From Peptococcaceae bacterium (GTDB taxonomy: Bacteria > Bacillota > Dehalobacteriia > UBA4068 > JAAVYR01), in assembly GCA_022791255.1 (NCBI GenBank), contig JAAVYR010000014.1, forward strand, positions 1 through 64,000: 64,000 nucleotides of DNA, read 5' to 3'. The notes under the pieces are model-generated. The model did not search any database and was not told the DNA's origin. It saw only the letters and a list, made by a program, of their open reading frames with translations. This document shows, piece by piece, positions 1-7,955 of the stretch. Position numbers and translations under genes: made by a program. Numbering within the stretch: position 1 is the first letter of the stretch; each line of letters starts with the position of its first letter.

Positions 1-275
1 CAGCCGTTATTGTAGTCGTCAATGGTAACAGCTACATTCTTCGGTACTACCACTGTAGCCGTTCTGCCGCTAGCCACTTCAATAACTGTGTTGGAAACGC
101 TAGCCGCACTTAATGTGTACGTCTTGCCGTTTTCCAGCTGGTACTTCACATTGCTGGCCAATGCTAAGCTCAACGCCGGCGCACTATTGGTACTGCTTGG
201 CGCCGCCCATGCCGCCTGTGGGATAGGGGGAACCATGGAGAGCAGCAGGGAGTAGTGCCACGTTCTACGAAAGCA
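1..275 (-). CDS. Secreted protein of unknown function, partial, 5' end possibly disrupted
   Basis: The minus-strand frame is open from position 275 (just after a TAA at 276-278) to the left edge. It reads a hydrophobic stretch (LLLSMVPPIPQAAWA) that resembles the second half of a signal peptide with an Ala-x-Ala cleavage site, then a Thr/Ser/Val-rich beta-type segment (for example KYQLENGKTYTLSAASV). The only ATG (234-236) sits inside the hydrophobic core, has no clear ribosome site, and would leave no basic n-region. The DNA upstream is a small inverted-repeat element (251-352) that reads into the frame. The original start may therefore have been displaced by that element, or an unusual start codon is used. 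No family is recognised. The C-terminal part lies outside the window. Confidence 0.6.
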
Positions 276-352
276 TTATTTTCTACTACCGACAATTACA
301 TACCTTTCTGTCAGAAGCACCCAATATTTCTCATGTACAGCGTAGCACTACT
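251..352. repeat. Small inverted-repeat element, copy 1 (about 100 bp)
   Basis: The ends AGTAGTGCCACG (251-262) and CGTAGCACTACT (341-352) are inverted repeats with one mismatch. The interior matches the copy at 386-480 over its whole length, for example the shared strings TCTACGAAAGCA, CAATTACATACC, CTGTCAGAAG and TTTCTCATGTACA. It has no coding capacity of its own. The size and terminal inverted repeats are those of a MITE-like element. It abuts the truncated-looking gene on the left and another repeat (353-516) on the right. Confidence 0.7.
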
Positions 353-516
353 TGTCATCCTGAGCATAGCGAAGGATCCTAGATGGTGCCACACTCTACG
401 AAAGCACTACTTCCTACTACCGAGCAATTACATACCACCTGTCAGAAGTAATCGGCATTTCTCATGTACATCGTGGCACTATAGGATGCTTCGTCACTGT
501 GCTCCTCAGTATGACA
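353..516. repeat. TGTCAT-type palindromic repeat, copy A, split by a nested element
   Basis: The left arm TGTCATCCTGAGCATAGCG (from 353, continuing to GAAGGATCC at 379) and the right arm (484-516, ending CTCCTCAGTATGACA) are inverted repeats. The same arms occur joined by only about 6 bases in the copy at 46478-46542. Here they are separated by the 95-bp element at 386-480, so that element looks inserted into a pre-existing TGTCAT repeat. Other copies are at 10534-10584, 20916-20979 and 46478-46542. Confidence 0.75.
386..480. repeat. Small inverted-repeat element, copy 2 (about 95 bp)
   Basis: This is the second copy of the element at 251-352. Its ends GTGCCAC (386-392) and GTGGCAC (473-479) are perfect inverted repeats and its interior runs collinear with copy 1. 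It lies between the two arms of the TGTCAT-type repeat at 353-516. I cannot find an exact target-site duplication; TAGATG on the left and TAGGATG on the right are similar but not identical. Confidence 0.7.
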
Positions 517-574
517 GAATGAAACTATTTGCTACAAAAAACACTCTGGATTTTATATAATTTCATTATTAAGT

Positions 575-611
575 AAAAAAAATTGACAAATTCAATTACG
601 AATTTGTCAAT
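575..611 (-). terminator. Rho-independent terminator of tRNA-Leu(GAG)
   Basis: The arms ATTGACAAATTC (582-593) and GAATTTGTCAAT (600-611) form a perfect 12-bp stem with a 6-base loop. Read on the minus strand it is followed by a run of seven T. It lies seven bases past the tRNA 3' end. Confidence 0.85.
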
Positions 612-617
612 TTATCT

Positions 618-702
618 TGGTGCGAGCAGCGGGACTTGAACCCGCACGCCATACGACATACGCCCCTCAAACGTACCTGTCTGCCAGTTCCAGCATGCTC
701 GC
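618..702 (-). tRNA. tRNA-Leu (anticodon GAG)
   Basis: An 85-base tRNA including an encoded CCA (plus-strand TGG at 618-620). The acceptor stem is GCGAGCA paired with TGCTCGC, and the T-arm is GCGGG-TTCAAGT-CCCGC. The anticodon stem TACGT/GCGTA closes the loop TTGAGGG, giving anticodon GAG (plus-strand CTC at 666-668), which reads CUC and CUU. The long variable arm is typical of tRNA-Leu. Confidence 0.95.
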
Positions 703-742
703 ATATTAGGCTTATTCTGGTGTTTCCATCAGAACGAGGTTT

Positions 743-771
743 ATTATACCACATAAAAGAAACTTCTGCAA
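743..771 (-). promoter_or_regulatory. Sigma-A promoter for tRNA-Leu(GAG)
   Basis: On the minus strand, TTGCAG (766-771) and a perfect TATAAT (743-748) are separated by 17 bases, about 40 bases upstream of the tRNA. Confidence 0.8.
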
Positions 772-775
772 GCAA

Positions 776-816
776 AAAGAAAGCAGCAAACCATAAAATA
801 TTTGCTGCCTTCTTGT
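776..816 (-). terminator. Terminator of the solute-binding protein operon
   Basis: GCAGCAAA (783-790) pairs with TTTGCTGC (801-808), extended by partial pairing outward. On the minus strand it is followed by TTTCTTTTT. It lies just past the stop codon at 835, before the tRNA promoter. Confidence 0.7.
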
Positions 817-834
817 TTTACATTTACTGCCCTT

Positions 835-2550
835 TTAATGAATAATATCTGTTATTTCTTGTATGCGTTCTAAAATTAGGTTACCACCATTGGTTACCAT
901 AACCCCCTGCCATTTTTCGTTACTCAATACAGAGGTCTGTACCGCATAGAGAAATTTCAAGTCATGATTTGCAGTTAAGATTTGCTCTGCTTGCTCAAAT
1001 AGCTGATACTTCCTATCCGTTTCGGCAAGGTATCCCTGCTGCAGAAGATGGTTAACCCCACTACTATTCAGCACCTTCTGATAGCGACCATCAATAATTT
1101 CATAGAAAAAAGTATCAATGCCCCCACCCTTATCAGCAAACTGCATGGTGTAAAAAGACACTTCTCCTCGACGAATAGCTAAGCGCAAATCTTTATACGA
1201 CATCGGTGAAACCGTTACCTGCAAACCCAGCTGAGCTAAATCGGCCTGAATACTTTGGGCGACTGCCTGATCTTCCGCTGTATCAGGACAATATAAAACC
1301 ATCGGCCCGATACCTTGTCCATCAGCTAAACCATGATTGGCTAAGATAACTTTGGCGGCTTCTATATTTCCACTGCTACCACTACTACCAGCGTTCAGCG
1401 TTCGCCAATATTCTGTAAATAACCCACCAATTACCGCACCTTGGTTGTCTCTTCCTGCTGCTAAAGCATTGTCTGCATTGATTGCAGTCATAATACTATT
1501 CCGCACTGCTGGGTTATTAAAAGGAGCTTTTTGATCATTTAATGCTACAAACTGCACCAACCGCACCGGTTCCGTATATAAATTCAACTTCTCTGGCTTG
1601 CCCCACCAATCAGCACCATCCCGCGGCAAAAAATCCTGGATAATGTCAATTTCTCCTGCATCAAACCCAATAAGCCTATCTTTCACAGATAAATTTAAGA
1701 CAAACTTAATCCGTTCCAGCCAAGGTCTTTCCTCCCAATAAAGGTCGTTCACCCCCAAAACCAACTGTTCTCCATGGTTCCACTCTACCAGCTGAAAAGG
1801 TCCAATGCCACTAGGTAAGCTGCCTCCAGGACGAGCAAAACTTGTACCCTGTTCCACCAGCTCAAATCGGTCTAACACAGCAGCAGCAGGTTGTGCCAAT
1901 AAGGTAACAAAATCCGGTTGCGGCTGCACCAAATGAACCCGCAGTGTATAATCATCCATCACTTCCACACCGCTTAATTCTTTGCTTCGCTCAGCCAACA
2001 CATCTCCAGCCCCCACAACATTCTCAAAAATATAAGAAGTAGGTGCCGAGACCCGCAAAGACCGCTCCCAGGTAAACTTACAATCACCTGCCGTCACATT
2101 TCGCCCATTATGAAAATAGACATTATCTTTTAAGTAAAAAGTAATGGTCCGACCGCCATCGCTTACTTCCCACTTTTCAGCAAGAGCAGGCGCAAGAATA
2201 CCCTGAGCATCATAGGCTACCAACCCTTGAAAAATCAATCGAGAAATAGTAATCTCCCCATCAGACCAAGCATAGGCAGGGTCAATATCCTGCACTGAGG
2301 AAGAGATTTGCACGACCAACTCTTTATCCAGCGGCATTTCCCCCTCTCCCGTAGAAAAGCCCCCAGAAACAAAAATACCAAATACTAACAAGATAACAGC
2401 ACATAGCAGCAAGTAGCCGTTTCTTCTCTTGCGAAAAAAGGCTTTTTGCCGTACTTTTTCTTCTGCACTTTTGCTGTATTGCATGATTTCACTGCCGGTC
2501 AGGTCACGGCCTTCCCTGCTGGATATCATAGGAAAGTCATTTTTACTCAT
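835..2550 (-). CDS. Membrane-anchored family 5 extracellular solute-binding protein
   Basis: A 571-residue protein of the SBP_bac_5 (oligopeptide/nickel-binding, DppA/OppA-like) family. Residues 1-44 are hydrophilic and basic, residues about 45-64 form one transmembrane segment, and the binding domain follows. Family hallmarks include DIDPAYAWSDGE near residue 90, the LAPALAEKWEVSDGGRT region and FHNGRNVTAGDCKFTWER. There is no lipobox, so the protein would be tethered by the N-terminal helix with about 40 residues in the cytoplasm, which is unusual because most Gram-positive homologues are lipoproteins. No permease or ATPase gene is adjacent. It lies 28 bases downstream of the nicotinate phosphoribosyltransferase gene and probably shares its transcript. 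The substrate is unknown. Confidence 0.85.
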   Translation of the reverse strand: MSKNDFPMISSREGRDLTGSEIMQYSKSAEEKVRQKAFFRKRRNGYLLLCAVILLVFGIFVSGGFSTGEGEMPLDKELVVQISSSVQDIDPAYAWSDGEITISRLIFQGLVAYDAQGILAPALAEKWEVSDGGRTITFYLKDNVYFHNGRNVTAGDCKFTWERSLRVSAPTSYIFENVVGAGDVLAERSKELSGVEVMDDYTLRVHLVQPQPDFVTLLAQPAAAVLDRFELVEQGTSFARPGGSLPSGIGPFQLVEWNHGEQLVLGVNDLYWEERPWLERIKFVLNLSVKDRLIGFDAGEIDIIQDFLPRDGADWWGKPEKLNLYTEPVRLVQFVALNDQKAPFNNPAVRNSIMTAINADNALAAGRDNQGAVIGGLFTEYWRTLNAGSSGSSGNIEAAKVILANHGLADGQGIGPMVLYCPDTAEDQAVAQSIQADLAQLGLQVTVSPMSYKDLRLAIRRGEVSFYTMQFADKGGGIDTFFYEIIDGRYQKVLNSSGVNHLLQQGYLAETDRKYQLFEQAEQILTANHDLKFLYAVQTSVLSNEKWQGVMVTNGGNLILERIQEITDIIH

Positions 2551-2578
2551 TTTATTTTCATCGCCATAACTTTACTTT

Positions 2579-3628
2579 TTATAATAACTGTACCAAACGG
2601 TCATTGCTGCGAATACCAGGAATTCTGCCCCGTTTAGCAATGGGTTTCCCATCTACTTCCTTGATATCCATGGTCATATCAATGGCAGACGCCCCAGAAA
2701 TATAGCTGCCTACCCCGAAGGAGTCTACACCTGCTTCTTTCAATACCCGCACCCGCTCTGGCGTAAGACCACCAGAAACAAAGATTTTTACCTTTTCATA
2801 GCCGGCGATATCTAACCGCGCCCGTAATTCTTTTACCAGCTCGGTCGTAACACCGCCTCGTTCTCCCGGCGTATCTAGGCGGATACCGTCTAGGCTATCA
2901 CCTAATGCCTCTGCTACCCGCAAAGACTCTTCTCCTTCATCTTTAAAGGTATCCACTAATACCAGGCGCAAAGCACCATTTGGCATTACTTTATGATAAG
3001 CAAGAGCTGCCTCTACCGTATCCCCAACAATGAGCATTAAGGCATGAGGCGCTGTACCCTGTGGCTCCCGGCCCATGAGCTTTGCTCCTAAAATGCAGCT
3101 AGCACCATCTGCACCACCAACAAGAGCTGCCCGTTCCATGACAGGAGCTACAGCAGGGTGCACATGTCTGGCACCAAAGCAAGTAATGGGGTAGTCGCCT
3201 GCCGCCTCTTTGATTTCTTTTGTTGCAGTAGCCCAGCCACAAGAGGAAGCAAGCATCCCCAAAATCACTGTTTCCATCAGACCAAAGCTGCTATATGGAC
3301 CAGAAATAGTAGCTACGACTTCTTTATTATGAAACTCCGCCCCTTCCGGCAGTGCCCATAGCTCAATGCCAGGCTTCCCTTGCAGCAAGTTTTTCACTTC
3401 GCCAATGCCTGCAAAAATGCCATCTCGACGGGCAAAGATTTCTGCCTTTACCTGTGCATTTTCTCTACCCAGATGAGATAATATCTCCAGCGTCTTTACG
3501 AAATAAATATCCGTTGTTGCCCCAGCTAAGATTTCATCATGGTTCGCAGAGTAAAATAATCTGTCTGCCTCAGGTTGAAATGCTGCTACCGCCTGCATCG
3601 TATTGAGTTCCTGTTTCATTTCCTTCAT
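2579..3628 (-). CDS. Nicotinate phosphoribosyltransferase family protein
   Basis: A 349-residue NAPRTase-family enzyme, expected to join nicotinate and PRPP to give nicotinate mononucleotide in NAD salvage. The motif GARHVHPAVAPVMERAALVG (near residue 150) and the C-terminal alpha/beta-barrel region KVKIFVSGGLTPERVRVLKEAG, with phosphate-binding SGG, fit the shorter archaeal and clostridial branch of the family. It follows coaE by 58 bases, so it may be the distal part of a polA-mutM-coaE operon. Two cofactor genes (CoA and NAD) are then neighbours. Closely related quinolinate phosphoribosyltransferases share the fold, but length and motifs favour the nicotinate enzyme. Confidence 0.85.
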   Translation of the reverse strand: MKEMKQELNTMQAVAAFQPEADRLFYSANHDEILAGATTDIYFVKTLEILSHLGRENAQVKAEIFARRDGIFAGIGEVKNLLQGKPGIELWALPEGAEFHNKEVVATISGPYSSFGLMETVILGMLASSCGWATATKEIKEAAGDYPITCFGARHVHPAVAPVMERAALVGGADGASCILGAKLMGREPQGTAPHALMLIVGDTVEAALAYHKVMPNGALRLVLVDTFKDEGEESLRVAEALGDSLDGIRLDTPGERGGVTTELVKELRARLDIAGYEKVKIFVSGGLTPERVRVLKEAGVDSFGVGSYISGASAIDMTMDIKEVDGKPIAKRGRIPGIRSNDRLVQLL

Positions 3629-3686
3629 AAAATATCCCCACTCCTTTTTGCACTATTAGCACCTGATTTGCTATCCTATCTATCAC

Positions 3687-4286
3687 TTATTTAACATCAT
3701 GAGACCTTTGCCACGCTTTTGTTACTACTTCTCTCAATTCTTCTCTATCACCACTATTTGAGATAATCACATCTGCATAAGGGATTTTTTCCGTATCTGG
3801 CATTTGACTATTTAAGGCCCGCTCTGCCTCTTGCCGCGTATAACCTCGATAGATAACCAATCTTGCCAATACATCTTCTCGCTGGCTGATTACCAGCCAA
3901 ATAGTATCCACCAGACTAGTAAGACCAGCTTCTATCAGAAGAGGCGCTTCTAAAACCACACAGCAAACACCTTTGCTTTCATTTACTGCTATTTGCCGCT
4001 GTACTTCTGCTGTGATAGCAGGATGAAGAATTCGCTCTAATTTTTCTTTTTCGGAAGAATGAGAAAAAATATTTGCTGCCATCTTCTTCCGGTCCAAACT
4101 ACCGTCAGAAAGCAAATACGCTTCCCCCCACTGCTGGACAATCTGCTGCAGACAAGGCATACCGGGAGCCGTCAGTTGTCGACTAACCACATCACAGTCA
4201 ATAACCACAGCGCCAAGCTCCGCAAGGATCCGGCCTACCGTAGATTTCCCACTACCGATATTTCCTGTTAGCCCTATTACTTCCAT
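3687..4286 (-). CDS. coaE: Dephospho-CoA kinase
   Basis: A 199-residue P-loop kinase that phosphorylates the ribose 3'-OH of dephospho-CoA, the last step of CoA synthesis. The Walker A motif GNIGSGKST is at residues 7-15, followed by the DCD region and HPAI of the CoA-binding/lid segment. I chose the ATG at 4286 because AGGAGAAGGTGGAAAGG lies directly upstream; a longer frame from a TTG at 4316 has no ribosome site. It is 42 bases from mutM and lies in the order polA-mutM-coaE, conserved in many Firmicutes. Confidence 0.95.
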   Translation of the reverse strand: MEVIGLTGNIGSGKSTVGRILAELGAVVIDCDVVSRQLTAPGMPCLQQIVQQWGEAYLLSDGSLDRKKMAANIFSHSSEKEKLERILHPAITAEVQRQIAVNESKGVCCVVLEAPLLIEAGLTSLVDTIWLVISQREDVLARLVIYRGYTRQEAERALNSQMPDTEKIPYADVIISNSGDREELREVVTKAWQRSHDVK

Positions 4287-4328
4287 TGCCTTTCCACCTT
4301 CTCCTGCCTCATACAAAATTTATTTTCA

Positions 4329-5174
4329 TTATTTCTGACAATGGGGACAAAAATGACTACTTCTACCTGCAATTTTCACTCGTTGGATGATTGTGCCGCA
4401 ACGAGAACAAGGCATGCCTTCCCGCCGGTACACTTGGAGAAAATCCTGGTGACTGCCTTTTTTACCTTCGCCATCTACATAATCCCGAAAAGTGGTACCT
4501 TTATGTAACACCGCCTCTGCCAATATGTTTTTGATACATTGACACAAGCAGTCCACTTCCTGCCGGGATAGGCTACAACAAGGCCGCGTCGGTAAAACCT
4601 TCGCTACAAATAACACCTCATCTGCATAAATATTACCTAACCCTGCCACAATTTCCTGGTCTAAGAGTGCTGCTTTTATTTTTATCTTCTTCTGATTTAT
4701 CTTAGTATAGAAATATTTTGGCGAAAATTTCTCTGATAAGGGCTCTGGCCCTAACGCTGCAAGGCCATGCTCTCTAGAAAAATCGCCCCCAGGGAATACT
4801 GCCATTTTACCAAAACGGCGCACATCTGTAAATCTGATTTCCTTCCCATTTCTTAAAGTAAGCACCACATGGGTATGCTTCTTCAGCGGTGCGTCTGGTG
4901 CCTCACAGACCAGCTGCCCCGTCATACGCAGATGGACCATGAGCACATCCTTTAGTATTTCTGCTCCATTTTTCTCCTGCAGAGAAAACAGCAAATATTT
5001 TCCCCGCCGCCGGACAGCAGCAATGGTTCTCCCCACCAGAGCAGCAGCAAATGCCTCTGCTGTCAAGGGTGAGATAACGCCTGCATGATATATCATTACG
5101 TTTGTGATTTCCTGCCCGCAAAGTAAGGGCTCTAAACTGCTGCGCACAGCCTCCACTTCTGGTAATTCCGGCAT
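4329..5174 (-). CDS. mutM: Formamidopyrimidine-DNA glycosylase
   Basis: A 281-residue bifunctional glycosylase/AP lyase that removes 8-oxoguanine and formamidopyrimidines. The N-terminus PELPEVE supplies the catalytic Pro (after Met removal) and Glu. A DNA-binding helix-two-turn-helix region includes LGNIYADEVLF, and the C-terminus carries a four-cysteine zinc finger (CSRCG ... CPHCQK). The length is normal for the family. The start has AAAGGTG upstream. It sits 44 bases after polA, giving a compact DNA-repair operon. Confidence 0.97.
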   Translation of the reverse strand: MPELPEVEAVRSSLEPLLCGQEITNVMIYHAGVISPLTAEAFAAALVGRTIAAVRRRGKYLLFSLQEKNGAEILKDVLMVHLRMTGQLVCEAPDAPLKKHTHVVLTLRNGKEIRFTDVRRFGKMAVFPGGDFSREHGLAALGPEPLSEKFSPKYFYTKINQKKIKIKAALLDQEIVAGLGNIYADEVLFVAKVLPTRPCCSLSRQEVDCLCQCIKNILAEAVLHKGTTFRDYVDGEGKKGSHQDFLQVYRREGMPCSRCGTIIQRVKIAGRSSHFCPHCQK

Positions 5175-5218
5175 AGCTGCACCTCTTTTCTTTTCCCGTA
5201 AAATTTGATAAATCCTTT

Positions 5219-7852
5219 TTATAATTTCTTCATATCATACCAGTTTGGCCCCATTTTCATATCTGCAATGAGCGGCACTTTTAGGCTGACCGCTTGTTCC
5301 ATACATTCCTTTACTAAAGGGATAAGGATATGCTGCTCTTCTGCTGCCATATCAAAGATTAATTCGTCATGAACTTGTAAAATCATTTGTGACTGCAGCT
5401 GGTTCTCTTTCATAGCCTGGGCTGTTAATATCATGGCTTTTTTGATAATATCTGCAGCACTACCTTGGATAGGACTATTCATAGCCAGCCGCTTGCCAAA
5501 ATTCCGCACCGTAAAGTTTTTACTAGCCAGCTCCGGTAAATACCGCCGTCTGCCCAGGATGGTCGAGACAAAGCCATCTGCCTTGCCCTGCTCCACAATA
5601 TTCTCAAAGTAGGCAGAGATTTTCTCATAGCGCTGAAAATACTTTTCAATATAAAGCTTTGCTTCTTTCCGACCAATACCCAAATCCCGCGCTAGCCCAA
5701 AATCACTGATACCATAAATAATACCAAAGTTCACAGCCTTTGCCTTCCGCCGCATTGCAGCGTCTACTTGTTCCAAGGGAATTTCAAAAACCTCCGCAGC
5801 CGTCCGTGCATGGATATCTTCCCCCTCTAAGAAAGATTTACACAATACTGGATCCTCAGAAATATGAGCAAGAACCCGCAGCTCAATCTGAGAATAGTCC
5901 GCCGCCAGGAGCAAATTCCCCTCTTGTTTTGGGATAAACACTTTGCGGATTTGCCGCCCCATTTCCATCCGAATAGGAATATTCTGCAAGTTAGGTTCTG
6001 TAGAAGAAAGTCGCCCTGTGGCTGTTACCATTTGGTTAAAAGAGGTGTGCAAATAACCGCTAACAGGCGATACCGCTTCTTGCAGTCCTATGGCATAGGT
6101 AGAGTTTAGTTTGGCATAGGCCCGGTAGTCTAGGATTTTTTCAATAATAGGATGGGCCTCAATGAGCTGTTCTAAGACCTCCCCATCGGTAGAAAAGCCC
6201 GTTTTCGTCTTCTTGATAGGAGTCAAGCCTAAATCCTGAAATAAGATTTCCTGTAATTGTTTCGGAGAGTTAATATTAAATTCTTTTCCTGCCAATTGAT
6301 AAATGTCTTTGGCCAAAATATCGATTTCTTTTGATAGTTTCTGAGAAAAGTCCACTAGCTGTTCTTTATCTACTTTTACGCCGTTTAGCTCCATTTGCGC
6401 TAAAATCATGCTAAGTGGCAGCTCGATTTCCCGATAAAGGGCCAGCATTTGGTCCTGCTCTAATTTTCCCTGGAGCGTTGGCACCAAAGTAGCAATCAGC
6501 CCGCAACCCTGGGCAGCCTTTAGAGCAAGATTTTCCTCATCTTTTATCATTCCTACATATTGCCCGGCAATTTCCCCGATCGCATACTTGCCAGTCGTGG
6601 GGTTTAAGAGGTATGCCGCTAGCGCTACATCTTCGGTGACGCCCTTGAGTGAGATACCATTTTGGGCCAAGGCCACATAAGCTTCTTTTCCATCCACCAC
6701 ATATTTGCGGATAGTTTCATCTGCTAAGATTTCACCTAATGCAATAAGCTTTTCTTTTTCCAGCCAACCATTGACCACAAAGCCTACTGCTTCGTTTTCC
6801 CAGCCAATGCCTACAGCCAGTACATCCCCAGCTAAGGCTCGCCCCTGTAAAAGCAAGGTAAGACTCATAGCCCCTGCCGCCTTTATTCTTTCAGCAGCAG
6901 CTTGAATTTCTTTTACTGTAAAGATTTCCCGATAAGGGAAAGACCATGACTGTTCCTGGGACGCTGCAAATACATCTTCACTGTCTTTGACTTTTTCCTG
7001 GAGCGCTTTTAGAAGAGAGTGAAACTCTAGCCGTTGATAAAGAGATACTAATTTCTCATAATCTGGCTGACGGAAGGCAAATAAATCTCTGCTTTTCTCC
7101 ATTGGCACTTCACATAAAATGGTCGCTAGCTCCCGAGAGAGATAGGCGACTTCTTTGCCTGTTACCAGTTTTTCTTTCAGCTTCTCTGGCTTCACTTCGT
7201 CTATCCGTTCATAAATGCTATTTAAATCCCCAAATTCATGCAAAAGCTTGGTAGCAGTCTTTTCACCAATGCCGGCAACCCCAGGAATATTATCGGAGCT
7301 ATCGCCCATCAAGGCTTTCATATCGATAATCTGCGCCGGGGATAAGGCATATTGCTCCAAGAGCGCCGCCTCATCATAGGCACGAATATCCGTAATGCCC
7401 TTTTTCGTTAGGTACACTGTTGTATGTCCATTGATGAGCTGGAGAAGATCCCGGTCCCCAGTGAGAATATGATTGACCATATTTTCTGTTTTTCCCCATG
7501 CGGCAAGGGTCCCTAGGATATCATCGCCTTCATAACCATCTAACTCCTCCCAATGAATAGAAAGTGCGTCCAATACCTCTTTGACCAATTGAAACTGAGG
7601 TTTTAATTCTGAAGGCGTTTCCTTCCGAGTACCTTTATAGTCTGCATATTTTTCTGTACGGAAGGTATGCCGACTTTTATCAAAGGTAACACAGAGATAA
7701 TCTGGCTGTTCCTGACTGATAACTTTATTAAGCATCATGATAAACCCATATACTGCGTTGGTATATTCCCCACCCTGGGTCGTCAGCACCGGCAATGCAT
7801 AAAAAGCCCGGTGCAATAAACTACTACCATCTACTAAGAGAAATTTATCCAT
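5219..7852 (-). CDS. polA: DNA polymerase I
   Basis: An 877-residue family A polymerase for Okazaki-fragment processing and repair synthesis. Residues 1 to about 290 form the 5'-3' flap nuclease (FLLVDGSSLLHRAFYA, GDRDLLQL, GDSSDNIPGVAGIGEKTA). The middle 3'-5' exonuclease-like region lacks the acidic DxE proofreading motif, as in other Firmicutes, so proofreading is probably absent. The polymerase domain has motif A DYSQIELR, motif B RRKAKAVNFGIIYG and motif C QVHDEL. The start is supported by AAAGGATGA and by a promoter at 7900-7929. It heads the run polA-mutM-coaE. Confidence 0.97.
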   Translation of the reverse strand: MDKFLLVDGSSLLHRAFYALPVLTTQGGEYTNAVYGFIMMLNKVISQEQPDYLCVTFDKSRHTFRTEKYADYKGTRKETPSELKPQFQLVKEVLDALSIHWEELDGYEGDDILGTLAAWGKTENMVNHILTGDRDLLQLINGHTTVYLTKKGITDIRAYDEAALLEQYALSPAQIIDMKALMGDSSDNIPGVAGIGEKTATKLLHEFGDLNSIYERIDEVKPEKLKEKLVTGKEVAYLSRELATILCEVPMEKSRDLFAFRQPDYEKLVSLYQRLEFHSLLKALQEKVKDSEDVFAASQEQSWSFPYREIFTVKEIQAAAERIKAAGAMSLTLLLQGRALAGDVLAVGIGWENEAVGFVVNGWLEKEKLIALGEILADETIRKYVVDGKEAYVALAQNGISLKGVTEDVALAAYLLNPTTGKYAIGEIAGQYVGMIKDEENLALKAAQGCGLIATLVPTLQGKLEQDQMLALYREIELPLSMILAQMELNGVKVDKEQLVDFSQKLSKEIDILAKDIYQLAGKEFNINSPKQLQEILFQDLGLTPIKKTKTGFSTDGEVLEQLIEAHPIIEKILDYRAYAKLNSTYAIGLQEAVSPVSGYLHTSFNQMVTATGRLSSTEPNLQNIPIRMEMGRQIRKVFIPKQEGNLLLAADYSQIELRVLAHISEDPVLCKSFLEGEDIHARTAAEVFEIPLEQVDAAMRRKAKAVNFGIIYGISDFGLARDLGIGRKEAKLYIEKYFQRYEKISAYFENIVEQGKADGFVSTILGRRRYLPELASKNFTVRNFGKRLAMNSPIQGSAADIIKKAMILTAQAMKENQLQSQMILQVHDELIFDMAAEEQHILIPLVKECMEQAVSLKVPLIADMKMGPNWYDMKKL

Positions 7853-7899
7853 CTAGTTTCATCCTTTTATTTTTTAATCTCACCGAATTCTATTATTTT

Positions 7900-7929
7900 A
7901 TTATACTTGATTTTCCCTAGTCTTATCAA
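7900..7929 (-). promoter_or_regulatory. Sigma-A promoter for the polA operon
   Basis: Minus-strand TTGATA (7924-7929) and a perfect TATAAT (7900-7905), spacing 18. It overlaps the edge of the terminator of the preceding gene. Confidence 0.75.
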
Positions 7930-7955
7930 TAAAAAATGAGCCTATTCTTTAGGCT
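7926..7955 (-). terminator. Terminator overlapping the end of the anti-sigma gene
   Basis: AAAAATGAGCCTA and TTAGGCTCATTTTT form a strong stem closed by a TTCT loop. The stop codon (7942-7944) and the last codons of the anti-sigma gene lie inside the hairpin. The minus strand continues with a T run. Confidence 0.8.

Noticed and set aside
251-516. CRISPR-like repeat pair
   Set aside because: Only two long imperfect copies with terminal inverted repeats, no regular spacers and no cas genes.
255-560. Plus-strand open frame of 101 codons
   Set aside because: It runs across two copies of a non-coding inverted-repeat element and the arms of another repeat; no ribosome site and no protein-like composition.
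636-845. Plus-strand open frame of 69 codons
   Set aside because: It overlaps the tRNA-Leu(GAG) gene, its promoter and a terminator.
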